From NCBI RefSeq assembly GCF_020080835.1, contig NC_058160.1, forward strand, positions 19,331,152 through 19,395,151: a stretch of 64,000 nt of DNA, written 5' to 3'. The notes under the pieces are model-generated. The model saw nothing but the letters and a program-made list of their open reading frames with translations. It searched no databases and was not told the DNA's origin. Every line of letters starts with the position of its first letter. Positions within the stretch are counted from its first letter, which is position 1. The translations under genes and the position numbers were made by a program. Below, piece after piece: positions 22,644 to 34,265 of this stretch. The DNA comes from Cotesia glomerata. Lineage: Eukaryota > Arthropoda > Insecta > Hymenoptera > Braconidae.

Positions 22644-23162
22644 ATGAACATCTTTTTAATGTTGAGAAATTTATAAGTAAGTGAACCTATATTATTTCAT
22701 AATAAGTTTTACAAAAGTTAGGTAAAATCGACATTCCATACGCAGTTATTCAAACTACATACAAGCCGATACGCATGCACACGTTGGGTCGGTTGCATTG
22801 TGAGAATTGTGTTTACTAAAAAATAAAACATATGGCCGACTACATTGGGAAAATGCGGTGTGAGTGCCAATCAAAATGTGTTAATTACAATTAAACGAAG
22901 CAATATCAAGCTTTAATATTGCATAAGGTTCTTCATTAAAGATTAATGACGAAGCTGAAAAAAAAATAAATCCAAAAATTTTATATAATTTCAGATTTCT
23001 TGAACACACCACCATATTGACAGTTGTTTTCACTAAAGATCTAAAAAAAATTTTAAAAACGGGTTTTTTTACTAAAACTGATAATTAATACACTAAGCAA
23101 TGTTTTCAATGAGTTCAGTATCCTTGACTAATGTAAATCTATATAAATATATAATATGATTA
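22644..23162. other. No gene recognised
   Basis: About 520 bp between repeat D2 and the 5' end of Helitron 2. AT-rich; no frame or repeat identified. Confidence 0.5.
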
Positions 23163-24094
23163 TCTTAATATATAAAATTCTCGTGTCACAGTTTTCGTTG
23201 CCATACTCCTCCGAAACGGCTTGACCGATTTTGATGAAATTTTTTGTGCTTATCCGGTATCTATGAGAATCGGCCAACATCTATTTTTCATCCCCCTAAA
23301 TGTTAGGGGTAGTCCACCCCTAAACTTTTTTTTTATTTTTTAGACAAAATTTTTAAATTTCTATTTTTTTATGATACAACATACAAAAATACATACAATC
23401 CTCAATTTTCACCCTTCTACGATCAACCCTTATTTTTTAATAGCCATTTTAGTAATTTAATCATTTTTCCTTTCCGGTCGAAAACTGATCAATCGTCATT
23501 TAATTAGTTATCCCCGCCAGATGTCTACAGGTGTCACTTCTGACCCAGTAAACAGCACGGAGTAGGGATGAGAACGAAGCCGGTCTCCTTTTTTTCTCAC
23601 TCCCTACACAGTTGTCGGCCATCATTATTGTTTATGCATCAAGTGTAGTAGTAACGTTGACAATTATTATTTTGCTATCTCAGTGTAACTCTCATATTAA
23701 CTTTTAATCATTCCTATTTTATCAATAATAATTAAATTATCAATTTTGAGTGTATTTTGCACGATTAGTTAATCAAGTGATTTTATAACCTCAAAAGTAC
23801 TCAACACGTGACACGAGCTTCCAATAACAACGGATTTTGTGTTGTAAGTATACTTTTTTTTATTTATATCGAAAATGTTGTTGATCTTATAAAAATGTAA
23901 TTTTAATTTAATTTTATTAAAAAAATGTAATTGAACAATTAAGATTTTCATAGTTTCCAAAAAATCAATCATTATGAATCTTTATTTTGAAATGTCAATG
24001 GAAATATTGGTTGTATGAAAAAATTATAAGAGACAATGTTTTCATAAAATTTAATTTTTTACTTTTGTTTGAAAAATTTTTCCATAAAACTTAT

Positions 24095-26823
24095 TGAAAC
24101 GGGGATCCACCGCTCTCTTGGTCGCCTCTTAATTTATTTAAGGCGCCACTGGATTTTTCCCACAGTATCCAGAAACTGGCCCAGAACATGGAGTGAACAC
24201 TCAGGGTCGTAAGAGATTGTCGGGAAGGAAACAGAAATTATAACAAGAAATTCATTTTTACAATCCATTTTATTTAACCAACCCTTAATACACAATAAAA
24301 CCCCTTACAAAATATCAAAACAACTTAATCCCGACGATATCCTCTTATGGAGCGTCCTATCACGGTTTCTATCATAGTGTCTATTCCCGAACGGTACCCT
24401 CATATGGAGCGTCTATACCGCGGTTTCTATCTTACTACCGTTGTACCCCAAATCCGGCGTCTATACAACGGCTTCTAAGTGCGCCCAGGAAGCAGAGGAG
24501 GATACCATGAATCCCTAGGCTACACTGCAATAATATTTTCTATTCCACACACACCCACAATATTTATTTAAAATACTTATGCCTATTGCACCCCCGACCC
24601 GGGCGTCTATGCAAAGGACTCTAAGTGTGCCCAGGAAGCAGAGGAGGATACCGTGAATCCCTAGGCAACACTACAATACTTAATACTACCCCACCCACAC
24701 TATTAATTAAATTTCCAAACACACTAAATATTTCCCCGGATTTTACAGATTAAAATTTATATATTTATTTTCCAATTTAACAAAATTAATTTCCCAAAAT
24801 TAAATGAGATCCGATTTAATACCTAGATCCATCTATTCCATTCATTAATTTGCTAAATCCGAGTTCCTAACTTGTTTCATAAATCCTAATCCAATTCCAA
24901 ATTTCAAATTAAAATCATTAACTAATTTATTGCCGTGGTCTTAATAATACAACAATAAATATTTAATTACAAGAGGTCTTCGTATCTTGAATTAATAGAT
25001 TAAAATCTAATGACAGAGGTCTTAATAATCTGCCAACAACGTGTTGGTTAAATCCGAGATTTACGAAATTTTATTCTTATTGAATTTACTTAATTTATTT
25101 TATAAGTTGTTGTGTTAAATTATTTTACTTTGGATAATTTATTTTACCAGAATTTGTCAATTATTTATTTGGTTGTTCTCCGAATATTTCTAATTTGTGT
25201 CCAGATTATTTTATTTAATTAAGAACTTAATTTGTTATCAACTAAAATTCATCAATTGATTTTATGTAATTAATTTTTACTAAACTGTTTTACTTGTCAT
25301 TCAATAATCGAGTTTCATTTTCTCTACATTATTTTATTTTACGTTCTATTGTGTTGCATGAAAAACTTAGCATTTATTTTATTTTATTTTATTCGAGGAT
25401 TATTTTCTGCCTAGCAACACAGTACGATTTTAGTCTCGACCTTGAGTGTCCTCTACCCAGCGCTTCACGCGGGACAAGATGGCTGACGCTCTCGCTCGGT
25501 CTTGCGTCTCTGTCGCAAGTTTTTGGTGTAATTTTTTCTCTGACGAATTTTTACAAGTTTTATTTTCTACTTTTAATTAACAAATTTACACGAACAATTT
25601 TCTAGCAATTTTGACTGATTCTAAATTTATTGCAAATGATTTTATTTTAAACAATTAAATTTTATTATAAATTACTTTCCCGAATTTAATAAATTTTACT
25701 TCAAATGATTTTTACTAAAGTTCCTCTAAAACATTTTACTGATTTTATTTTAAGCAATTAATTAAATAAATCCGACCAACTCGATTATCAACGACATTTT
25801 GTTCTACATGGCACCGAAGTCATGAAATGACCAACCGAAATTATTCCTGGTAAAGTCAGTCCAAACTCTGCCTACGTAGTTAATTAACAATCCGAAATAA
25901 TTCCTGGTTTTGTTAATTAAATATTTAGTAATTATCCCTAACTTGTTCTTAACTTCATTTTTAATTTTATTCTGGACTTTTCTTAATTTCATTCTGAATT
26001 TTATTTTTAATAAATTCTTACTAACCTCCTAAAGAATATTCTAAACAATATTTTAAATAATTCTTTAAATAATATCCCAAATAATATTCCAAGTAAATTC
26101 TAATAAATCAATTTCAATATAATAATTAAGTAAATTCTACGATATAATACTTAAACTAATGATTGTGACCGAACGTGAAATGACGATGACCTTCAGCCGA
26201 CTTCAATGCCTGGCTGATGGCGCACCACCAAGATATTATTGAGACATTTTATTTGTACCTGGAGTTTTCCTTTACGACGCTAATGAACTCCCTCGAGGAG
26301 CTACAACTTCTTGTCGTCGTTGCTGGTACAAGTCCCTCTTTGGTGGATGAATCTACTTGGCGGCGAGACCCAGGTCACCGTCACTCGTTCCCCGGATACT
26401 TTACAAAATCTGTAACCGCAAATAAGCATTAGAAATTATCACTAATTAAAATCAATTTACGCAAGCTGGCAGAAGGCCTAGCAAGCAATAAATTAATTGA
26501 TTAGTATCGCTTCGTTCCACTATATCTTGAGCGAAATAAAAATAATTACCTGTGCTTTGATGTTTGTTAACTTTTGTGCGACCGTTAGATTTGACTGTTC
26601 GGTCACAATGAATCTTCTGAGCTTTGTCGGTACGTTTCTTTCTTCGCTCCGTCCCCCCACTCACTCTCCTCGCCGGCGTTTCCCTCTCAGGGACTTACTC
26701 ACTAACTTATAGCTAGAGGCGCGAGTACTTCGGAGCACAGCGCTCTGGGGGATCAGTCGATAACTAACTCACGCGGGTTGGAGACCTTCTCTGGGTAAAG
26801 AAGGCCCCGTGTACTCCGTTACA
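24095..26823 (-). mobile_element. Solo-LTR-like insertion with 4-bp target duplication
   Basis: Plus-strand ends are TGAAACGGGGATCC and ACTCCGTTACA (TG...CA), flanked by TTAT at 24091-24094 and 26824-26827. On the minus strand it reads TGTAACGGAGTACACGG at the start, which looks more like a gypsy-type LTR 5' end. Internal sub-repeats: GCCCAGGAAGCAGAGGAGGA occurs at about 24484 and 24624, and an ATGGAGCGTC...CGG-TTTCTA motif recurs from 24340 to 24480. No gag or pol frame lies inside, so a solo LTR formed by LTR-LTR recombination is the simplest reading. At 2.73 kb it would be unusually long. Confidence 0.7.
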
Positions 26824-26966
26824 TTATATTTTTGTTATAATTTCATAAATTAAAACTAATCATTTCAAAACTGCGGCAAAAATCTTGGCCCTAATTATAC
26901 TTTTAACATTTTTCATCATTAAATAATTTCATTAATTCTATTTATGTATGTTTTGTACAGTGAGCA

Positions 26967-28109
26967 ATGCCAAGAAAACGCAAAGGGGCTGATTTGAGCC
27001 GCAGTACAAGTAAAGCTCGAAACTTGCGAAATAGCACTGTGCTGAAACAGTGTAAAATTATTATTTGGGATGAATGTACTATGGCACACAAACATTCACT
27101 TGAGGCGTTGAACAGGACATTGAAAGATATTAAAAACAGTGACAAACTATTTGGCGGAACTCTGTTGGTCCTTTCAGGTGATTTCAGACAAGCACTTCCA
27201 GTCATTCCACGTTCAACATACGCTGATGAGATCAACGCTTGCTTAAAATCATCTCCATTGTGGCGTTATGTTGAAAAATTACAGCTAAAAATAAATATGC
27301 GCGTTCAAATGCTTCAAGATCCATCCGCTGAAACATTTTCAAAACAACTCTTAGATATCGGTGATGGAAAAGTTGCTATAGATGAAACTGGATACGTAAA
27401 ATTACCGACCGATTTCTGCACAATCGCTGATTCGCAAGATACTCTCATTGAACAAATATTTCCCGATGTACACACACAGTACATAAATCATGAGTGGCTT
27501 GCAGAAAGAGCGATTTTAGCGGCAAAAAATGTAGACGTTGACAATTTAAATCTGAAGATACAAATGTTGTTGCCGGGGAACTTGGTATCATATAAATCTA
27601 TTGATACAGTTTGCGACGACAGCGAAGCAGTAAATTTTCCCACAGAGTTTTTGAACTCACTGGATTTGCCAGGCATGCCACCGCATAATTTACCATTAAA
27701 GGTTGGATCTCCAATTATCTTGCTTCGTAATTTGAACCCGCCCCGGCTGTGCAACGGTACGCGATTAGTCATTCAAAAATTAATGAAAAACGTGATCGAA
27801 GCCAGGATTTTAAATGGCAAGTTCAGAGGTGAAAATATACTCATACCACGGATTCCTATTATACCTACAGATGTGCCAATTCAATTCAAACGTATTCAGT
27901 TTCCGATTAGATTGGCATTTGCAATGACTATCAACAAATCCTAAGGTCAAACGATGTCTGTTTGTGGATTAGATTTGAGAACACCATGTTTTTCACACGG
28001 ACAATTATACGTGGCATGCTCTCGAGTGGGTAAACCATCCAGTTTGTTTGTGTTAGCTAAAGATGGACTAACAAAAAATATTGTTCACGCTATAGCATTA
28101 AGAGATTGA
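26967..28109 (+). pseudogene. Helitron 2 deleted polyprotein: N-terminus fused to PIF1-like helicase
   Basis: In-frame from ATG 26967. Residues 1-22 (MPRKRKGADLSRSTSKARN) are a basic Helitron N-terminus. They are followed within ten residues by CKIIIWDECTMAHKHS, helicase Walker B, so the N-terminal domain, Rep and Walker A are deleted. The rest of the helicase is complete: GDFRQALPVIPRSTYADE, INMRVQ, PLKVGSPIILLRNLNPP, and MTINKS. A TAA at 27942-27944 replaces the Gln of the conserved NK(S/A)QGQT motif, after which the frame continues (GQTMSVCGLDLR, HGQLYVACSRVG) to TGA at 28107-28109. Not an active helicase. Confidence 0.92.
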
Positions 28110-28437
28110 TATTGTTTAATAGTGTTACTGTCGTAATTGTTTAATTAATGATATATAATTTTAAGGAATAAATTATAATAACTTAAAAATAATGTTTGCC
28201 TTTTGTTATTTTTATATTCCCTCATCGTTCACAGCGCTCCATGCTTATTTCACGCATATACCACATTCTTACATACATACAATATACACATTCTAACATA
28301 CATACATACTTACAATAAGTAAGCTATTTTTTGTCTACACTAGAAATTACTAGGAAATTATATATATGGCAAAACAACGTTTGCCGGGTCAGCTAGTATA
28401 TATATACAAGCGAAATCGTTTTTTCTTGAGTTGACAT

Positions 28438-28712
28438 GCTTCCGAAAAAATTTGCGGTACTCAATGACGCGCGCCAAGTACGATAAAAAAATTTTTTTTT
28501 TAATTTTTTAATTTTTAACAAATTTTATTTCAATTTTTTCAACATTATGACGGTTTCTTGGTATTTTTTTGTATTTCACATCTTTTTGTAGAGAATGAAA
28601 ATTATTGAAACGAGCCTAATTTTTTTTGTAAAGTGCAAATGTTATTGAGATGAGTTCTATGAACGTGGACTTGGCGCAATTTTTTACAGTTAAACTGTTT
28701 TTGTTCGGATTT
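28438..28712 (-). repeat. Family D repeat copy D3, inverted partner of D2
   Basis: Reverse complement of 22371-22643 with only a few differences. Together they would form a ~270-bp stem around a 5.8-kb loop that contains Helitron 2. They may be the long terminal inverted repeats of a foldback element into which Helitron 2 inserted. Confidence 0.9.
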
Positions 28713-29035
28713 GGATATTATCGGAATAAGTTCAGGTTGTTAGCCTGCCTTGATTCATATAACATGATTTTAACAATTGATGTTTAATAATTCAGGTATA
28801 TGTTTTGATGTATTCTTAGACTTGGTCATAAATTTAATTTTTGAGTTGAGTTTATACTGTCCAAGTCATACAAAGTTATGATAATATTTTTTTATGTAAT
28901 TGTAAGAATATTATTGTTAAGTATTTTGTATTTGATTGTTCTAACACCTGAGGAAGTCGGGAAACCGACGAAACGTTGTGAAAATTTAAATAAACATCGA
29001 ATAAAGATTTCCATCAAACTGTGAATTTTTATTTT
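28713..29035 (+). mobile_element. Penelope-like element terminal segment (3' end/PLTR)
   Basis: AT-rich segment ending in CCTGAGGAAGTCGGGAAACC, GACGAAACGTTGTG, AAATAAACATCGAATAAAG. This kind of segment, a hammerhead-like core followed by a polyadenylation-signal-rich tail, is characteristic of Penelope-like retroelement terminal repeats in arthropods. No RT/GIY-YIG coding remains, so it is a fragment. Confidence 0.5.
28946..28976 (+). ncRNA. Hammerhead-ribozyme-like core
   Basis: CTGAGGA (28948-28954), a perfect 5-bp stem with a GNRA-type loop GTCGG-GAAA-CCGAC (28956-28969), and GAAAC (28970-28974) appear in the order of a hammerhead core (CUGANGA, stem II, GAAA). The usual U7 is G, a position known to tolerate change, and one extra A lies before stem II. 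Stem I and the cleavage triplet were not convincingly placed. Self-cleavage is untested. Confidence 0.45.
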
Positions 29036-30286
29036 ATTTTAGATTACTTTGTCAATTTATTTTCAAACAATTTCATTCATCCGGTTAAAAAACATAGTCA
29101 CATAAAGAGTACTCAAAGTCAGCTAACTGCTGATTCCAATGCTCTAATATGTATAATTAAAATTCGTGATATTGATCACTGAAAGCAATGCATGGATGTT
29201 AAAACAAAAATATTAATTAGATGAAAGTATTGGCAACTGTCATTCTAGAAGATATTATCAGAGCATTAAAAATATCAGAAATGATCAATGAATCGGATTC
29301 TACTATTCAATAGGTAAAAATCTATACGAAAATATGAATAGCTCAAGTTCCACCATGTCGTATAGCATTTCATATTGCTCCTCAGTTGCAGCCTTTCCTG
29401 ATTATATCTGTCACGAGAGAATCATTTATCAAAAATTCCGAGCCGTACAGCAATGTAAAATTAATTATTCGAACTCTCCATCCTCAATTATAAGGAGATT
29501 TGCTCACACATATACACAACACAAGCGAGCGTCCATATTATCTTGAAAATAGTTAAAATAGCTTTTTACAAAGGTCACAAATTTTGATATCTAATGAAAA
29601 CTTGGTTTTCAAATATCGATCTGAATGTTTCGTAATTCATCTAATAGTAAATTTACTTAAGAGGTGCGTTCCCAGTTATTACACGTTCGTTAATTTCTCC
29701 TAAACAATTAAAAATTTTATGAAAAAAAGTCTCTGTTTTCGATATATTATTTAAATATCTATTCTCTAGCAGAGCGTTTCTTTTAAAAATTTTATTTGTT
29801 TAAAAGAAAATAATGAATCTGCAATGGCTTTACTTTTACGGATACAACAAAGATAATTCGGTTTCTCTGGATAAGTGCACGGAGAGAAAAAGATGGTACC
29901 CGTTATTAATTGGAAAATTTTTATTAGCACGTATAGCTTTGTAAATAGAACTCTCGACGCAATCAAAAAGATTTGAGTTTTAGTCCTAGCTCGGATAAAA
30001 TCGAATCATTCATAAGCAGGTAAAGAAATACTGAGCTTAAGAAATTTTTTCATGACTTGATAAGATAACCGTCTTAGTTCTCAAGTGGAAAACAAAGTTA
30101 TTTGCCTCAAGAAAATTTTCCTCAGTTGAAACAATTATTTTAAATAGTTCAAAAATTTCTTTTTGCTTTGAATAAAAAAATTTATTCTGAACTCAAAAGA
30201 TAAATTTTGGACCAAAATAAATATTTTTAACAATAAGAAAAATATTGCTATGATGAATGATGACTGTGTAGAGGTAAAAATAAATC
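29036..30286. other. No gene recognised
   Basis: About 1.25 kb of AT-rich sequence. Short open frames (for example 29334-29546) lack protein-like composition. No repeat family was matched. Confidence 0.5.
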
Positions 30287-30456
30287 AAAAAATTAATAAT
30301 TAATTAATCGTAATTAAAAAATCAAAATTTAATTCCCGATTATCTCTAATTAATACTATAAATAATTATATTGCACCTTTAAACCTGCCAATGAAAATTG
30401 TGACGTCATCGTCACGACGATTTGAAATTATACAGTAAATTTTCTTTCATGAAATA

Positions 30457-30596
30457 AGGTAAAAGCCCCAATAGATGATCACGTACCAATATATGATCAC
30501 TCCATGTATTTGTATATCTATATTCACAAATATAGGTATACAAATACATGGAGTGATCATATACTGGTACATGATCATCTATTGGGGCTTTTACCT
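30457..30596. mobile_element. 140-bp near-perfect palindromic MITE, copy 1
   Basis: The two halves are almost exact reverse complements (AGGTAAAAGCCCCAATAGAT ... ATCTATTGGGGCTTTTACCT) with a loop near TATATTCACAAATATA. It is flanked by TA on both sides (30455-30456, 30597-30598), consistent with a TA target duplication as for Tc1/mariner MITEs. A second copy is at 61102-61241. A transcript would fold into one long hairpin. Confidence 0.93.
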
Positions 30597-30832
30597 TATC
30601 TTATACTAATAAAGAAAGTCAGTTTTGTTTGTCCTATTCAATATTGACTCGAAAAAGGTCCGCATGTTAAAAAAATATTAGTAACTAATTTTACAAATTG
30701 CTAATTAAATAATTAACTTTTTTAGGATTATTTGTGTATGAAATCAAAAAAAAAAAATTTATCTATACAGGTCAATTCTTTATTTTTATTTAATTTCACC
30801 ATAATTTAGTTTTTAAAATATAATAGATATTA

Positions 30833-31240
30833 TCAAATTAAAACATAAAATAATAATGAAATTTTAATATTAGTTGATTTAGAATTACAAGGGTTAGGTT
30901 TTGAAACCAAGTCATCAATTTTTACCCAATTATTGTTGATCGATCTTGTATAAGCTACATAATGACCGACTTTATTCAAATATACTGGTGGGACAAACTC
31001 TACTACACCAAATAATAAGTAATTTTTGTCAAGTATCTTTAATTTTGTTAGAATACTACTTAAGTTCTCGGTTAAACGTTGAATATTATGAAGTTTTGAG
31101 AAAGAAGTCGAAAGTATATAAAAATGACTTATGTCTAAGCTTAAAAATACATTAGTAAAAATAGATTTTTGGACAGAGTTTTGTGAACACGACCTGCAGT
31201 AAAGTGACGATTCTACTTTTAATGCATCTGAAACACTGTC
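30833..31240 (-). pseudogene. C-terminal catalytic half of a ubiquitin-specific-protease-like protein
   Basis: Open minus-strand frame of 135 residues to TGA at 30835-30833. It includes LYCRSCSQNS (a CxxC zinc-knuckle-like motif) near residues 13-22, LTKLKILDKNYLLFGVVEFV, then VGHYVAYTRS near 91-100 and NNWVKIDDL, which match the catalytic His box (GHY..Y.R, W...DD) of C19/C98 ubiquitin- or SUMO-type peptidases. It ends ISLLFYVLI like the terminal strand of the domain. The catalytic-Cys half is absent. A TTACAG acceptor-like sequence lies at the 5' edge, and the frame can be extended a few residues upstream (NYWIIELQ). Either a last exon or a captured fragment. It sits centrally inside the TIR element. 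Confidence 0.6.
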
Positions 31241-31647
31241 CTGTAATTCAATAATCCAATAATTTCAGCATCATAAAAATAATTATTCTTTCATAATTAA
31301 ACATTGAGCCTAAATAGAATAACCATAAAAAGTTTGTTTACATGGACATATACGCATGTAACTTAATACATCACTACTTATAGCTTGTCCTCATAAGAAC
31401 GACAATCAAATTGTCGCGACGATGACGTCACAATTGTCATTCGCAGGTTTAAAGGTGCAATATAATTATTTATATTATTAATTAATTAAAAACGATTTTA
31501 CGCACAAAATAACTATCATTGCCAATAGAAAAAAGAATGAGCAATTTTTTGGCACTTATTACAATTAAAATAAGTCCTCATAATTAGAGATAATCGGGAA
31601 TTAAATTTTGATTTTTTAATTACGATTAATTAATTAATTATTAATTA

Positions 31648-32271
31648 TAGCAGCGGAGCAATTATTTATATCGAAAGAGCAATTCATGAGCAATTTTTTG
31701 GCATTTAGTTTTTGAAAAAAAATTAATATTCGGCGCCAAATTGGTTACGGTTAGTTTCTGCTTGTTTATAGTTATTTCATCAATTCTGTTTATGAAAAAT
31801 AATATATATGGCTGCCGAAATCGCAGAAAAAGTCACCGAACTGACAATCGAAAAAAATTAACTGTATCAAAACGGAATTATTTTGACACGCAATTTTCAC
31901 AAGGGTTTTGATAAACTTCCTCAGGAATAAAACAAAAAAAAAATTAAATCGTGAAAGTGATTTTTGACAAAGTTGTGATGTTATCAAGCCCATAGCTCCC
32001 GTGAATACCACGCTCTTATTCATTTAATTAATCAGAAAAACGAGTTTTTTCTGAGAAATCTTATTTAATCGATAAGAAAATTTTTTTTAACGTGTTCTGT
32101 AGTTACTATTATTTATTCTAATATGCTTTTTATCCATAATTTTTTTCGTTTAAATTATGAAAATCACGTTTTAATCGAAATCACGATTTTTAGGCAAGAG
32201 TAGAACATACCTGCGCGCTTCGCGCTTGAGGCATGCAAAAAATCGGCTACGTGCAATGATAAGCACATTTA
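31648..32271. other. No gene recognised
   Basis: About 620 bp. A 77-codon minus-strand frame (32023-31790) has no recognisable motif and looks incidental. Short repeats of GAGCAATTTTTTGGCA occur at 31539 and 31690. Confidence 0.45.
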
Positions 32272-32323
<52 letters not shown>

Positions 32324-32379
32324 AAATTTCCACATATATAGTCACTCATCACGATATCTCTGGAACCATAAGACCTAAA

Positions 32380-33310
32380 GACTTTAAATTTGGTAGGAAT
32401 ATTTTTTTTACCGAGTAGAGGTCAGCTAAGAACGGATTTAACGAAATTCCATCACAAGGGGAGGGGGGGGGGTCGCGGGAGCGTTAACAATGAAAAATTC
32501 CCATTTTTTAACTATAGCTCCTATCGACTCCAAGTTTGGTAGGAATCTTCTGTCAGAGATGTAGAAATAATCTATGAACGAACTTTACGATATTTCACCT
32601 CACAGGGGTTTGCGGGGGTGGGTATTAACAATTAAAATCTTTAATTTCCAAGCTATAGCTCCTATAGACTTCGAATTTAGTAGGAGTCTTCTATATGTGA
32701 TATAGAAATGATATAAGAACGGATTTTACAACGAATCACCTCCAATAAGGATCGCGGGAGTGGATGTTGACAATAAAAAATATTAATTTCCAAAATATAG
32801 CTTCTAAAAACTCTAAATTTGGTAGAAATCTTTTATATCTCCTGCAGAGATCATCTCAAAATGGATTTCAATAAAGTTTACTTTCGATAGGAATTGCGGG
32901 GGTGGGTGTTAAAATCTAAAATTTTAATTTCCAAACTGTATCTTCGACAGATTTCAAATTTGGTAGGAATCTTCGTGTATGATGTCAAGTTTAGCTAAGA
33001 ATGAATTTTATCAAATTCCAACCCCAAAAGGGACTGCGGGGACGTTATTAATGAAAATTTGGAACGCTTCACGTAATAATTACCGTAACTCCTATTCTTT
33101 CCCGCTTCACAGCATTATTTATATTTGTAAAAAATATTGTTTTTAAAACAATATTTTCTATGGATTCGAAGATTTGTTGGAATATTTTATTCATAATGTA
33201 AAAATCATCTCGAATAGGATCTTATGAAATTTCTCTTTCACATAGGAGTGCGGGACTGATAGTTGTCAAAAAAAAATCATATTCTTCAAATACAGCTCTT
33301 ACAGATATAA
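32380..33310 (+). repeat. Subterminal ~140-bp tandem array of Helitron 3
   Basis: Units containing AAATTTGGTAGGAATCTTC, then a Helitron-1-like block GCGGGGGTGGGT, recur near 32380, 32530, 32668, 32810, 32950, 33165 and 33305. The array is homologous to the Helitron 1 array at 6738-7500 but diverged. Confidence 0.85.
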
Positions 33311-34182
33311 AATTTGATAGAATCTCAAGAGAAACGGGTAATTACAGGGATGGCCTCCAGCAAGGTCAACGGATTAAAATATTTTCCTTTTTTAATAATT
33401 ATATTTTTTTACAATAATCGTCTCTTTGGCAGCGGCGAAAAGGTCATTGTAAGGTTTTCAAAGTTTAACTTTACATGTAGCTATATAGTCAACGGACTAA
33501 GTATTTTGCATACATTTTATTTTTGCTGATCACATAACCGATGAATTGTTCTTATTACGGGATCACGGAAATGTAACAGATTAAAATGAATACATTTTCT
33601 AAACACTTGAGATGTGGAAAAGAAATTTGGTTACTCATTTTAAGAGACTTCGTAAAAGACGTGGACAAATAATTTTCTTTGAAAAATTGATGTAACGGAA
33701 AAAATTTTAATTAACGGCAAAATTCGTCGCAATTTAAGCTAGGCAAATTTTAATTTCACTTATGAGACCTGCAATTACTTTAACTGAAACTTTCAATAAT
33801 CATTTCAAATTTTTTTCTTCGTGTTAATTATTATTCATTTTTGCACTGAGAAAACAGTTTGTTTAGCTCACATGCGCAGATTTATTTGAAATAAATTAAA
33901 AATATATATTTAATGTTAACAAATTTCTTTTATTCAAATATATATTACTTTGAATCAAATACTACCTCGTTTTGGTTTATTTAACTGAATCGACTCATTT
34001 ATTTCATTTAAATAAAGATTTGTTAACTATTAACAAATCTCACTTTAAGTAAATTACGCTTGGTGTCGCTACGGTCGCCACTGTTATTTCTCGACGTGAT
34101 TTGTAAAAAATAAATGATGAAAATTAACTCAGTTTACAAATGTATTTTGTTTAATTTTTGTAGAAATAAATAAAATTAAAAA

Positions 34183-34261
<79 letters not shown>

Positions 34262-34265
34262 TATA

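Larger units (their letters stand above)
23163..28396 (+). mobile_element. Helitron 2, internally deleted, interrupted by an LTR-type insertion
   Basis: The 5' end TC at 23163-23164 is preceded by A and followed by TTAATATATAAAATTCTCG and GTGTCACAG, a typical animal Helitron 5' start. The 3' end has the hairpin GGCAAA-ACAACG-TTTGCC (28368-28385), then GGGTCAG, CTAG (28393-28396) and a host T. It contains a plus-strand frame in which the polyprotein N-terminus is fused directly to the middle of the helicase, so Rep is missing. A 2.7-kb LTR-like insertion occupies 24095-26823. It can only have moved with help from an intact relative. Confidence 0.88.
30287..31647 (-). mobile_element. TIR element carrying a USP-like peptidase fragment
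   Basis: Opposed repeats at 30287-30352/31580-31647 (blocks AATTCCCGATTATCTCTAAT and AAAAATCAAAATTTAATTCC) and 30356-30423/31408-31474 (TTGCACCTTTAAACCTGC and TGACGTCATCGTC). On the left they are contiguous; on the right a 105-bp insertion separates them. Together they make a ~130-bp terminal inverted repeat. The interior holds a minus-strand peptidase frame (31240-30833) and, in the left part, an inserted 140-bp palindrome. No transposase is present. Confidence 0.75.

Noticed and set aside
31790..32023. 77-residue minus-strand frame as a small gene
   Set aside because: No motif, hydrophobic low-complexity content from AT-rich DNA, no splice or neighbour support.
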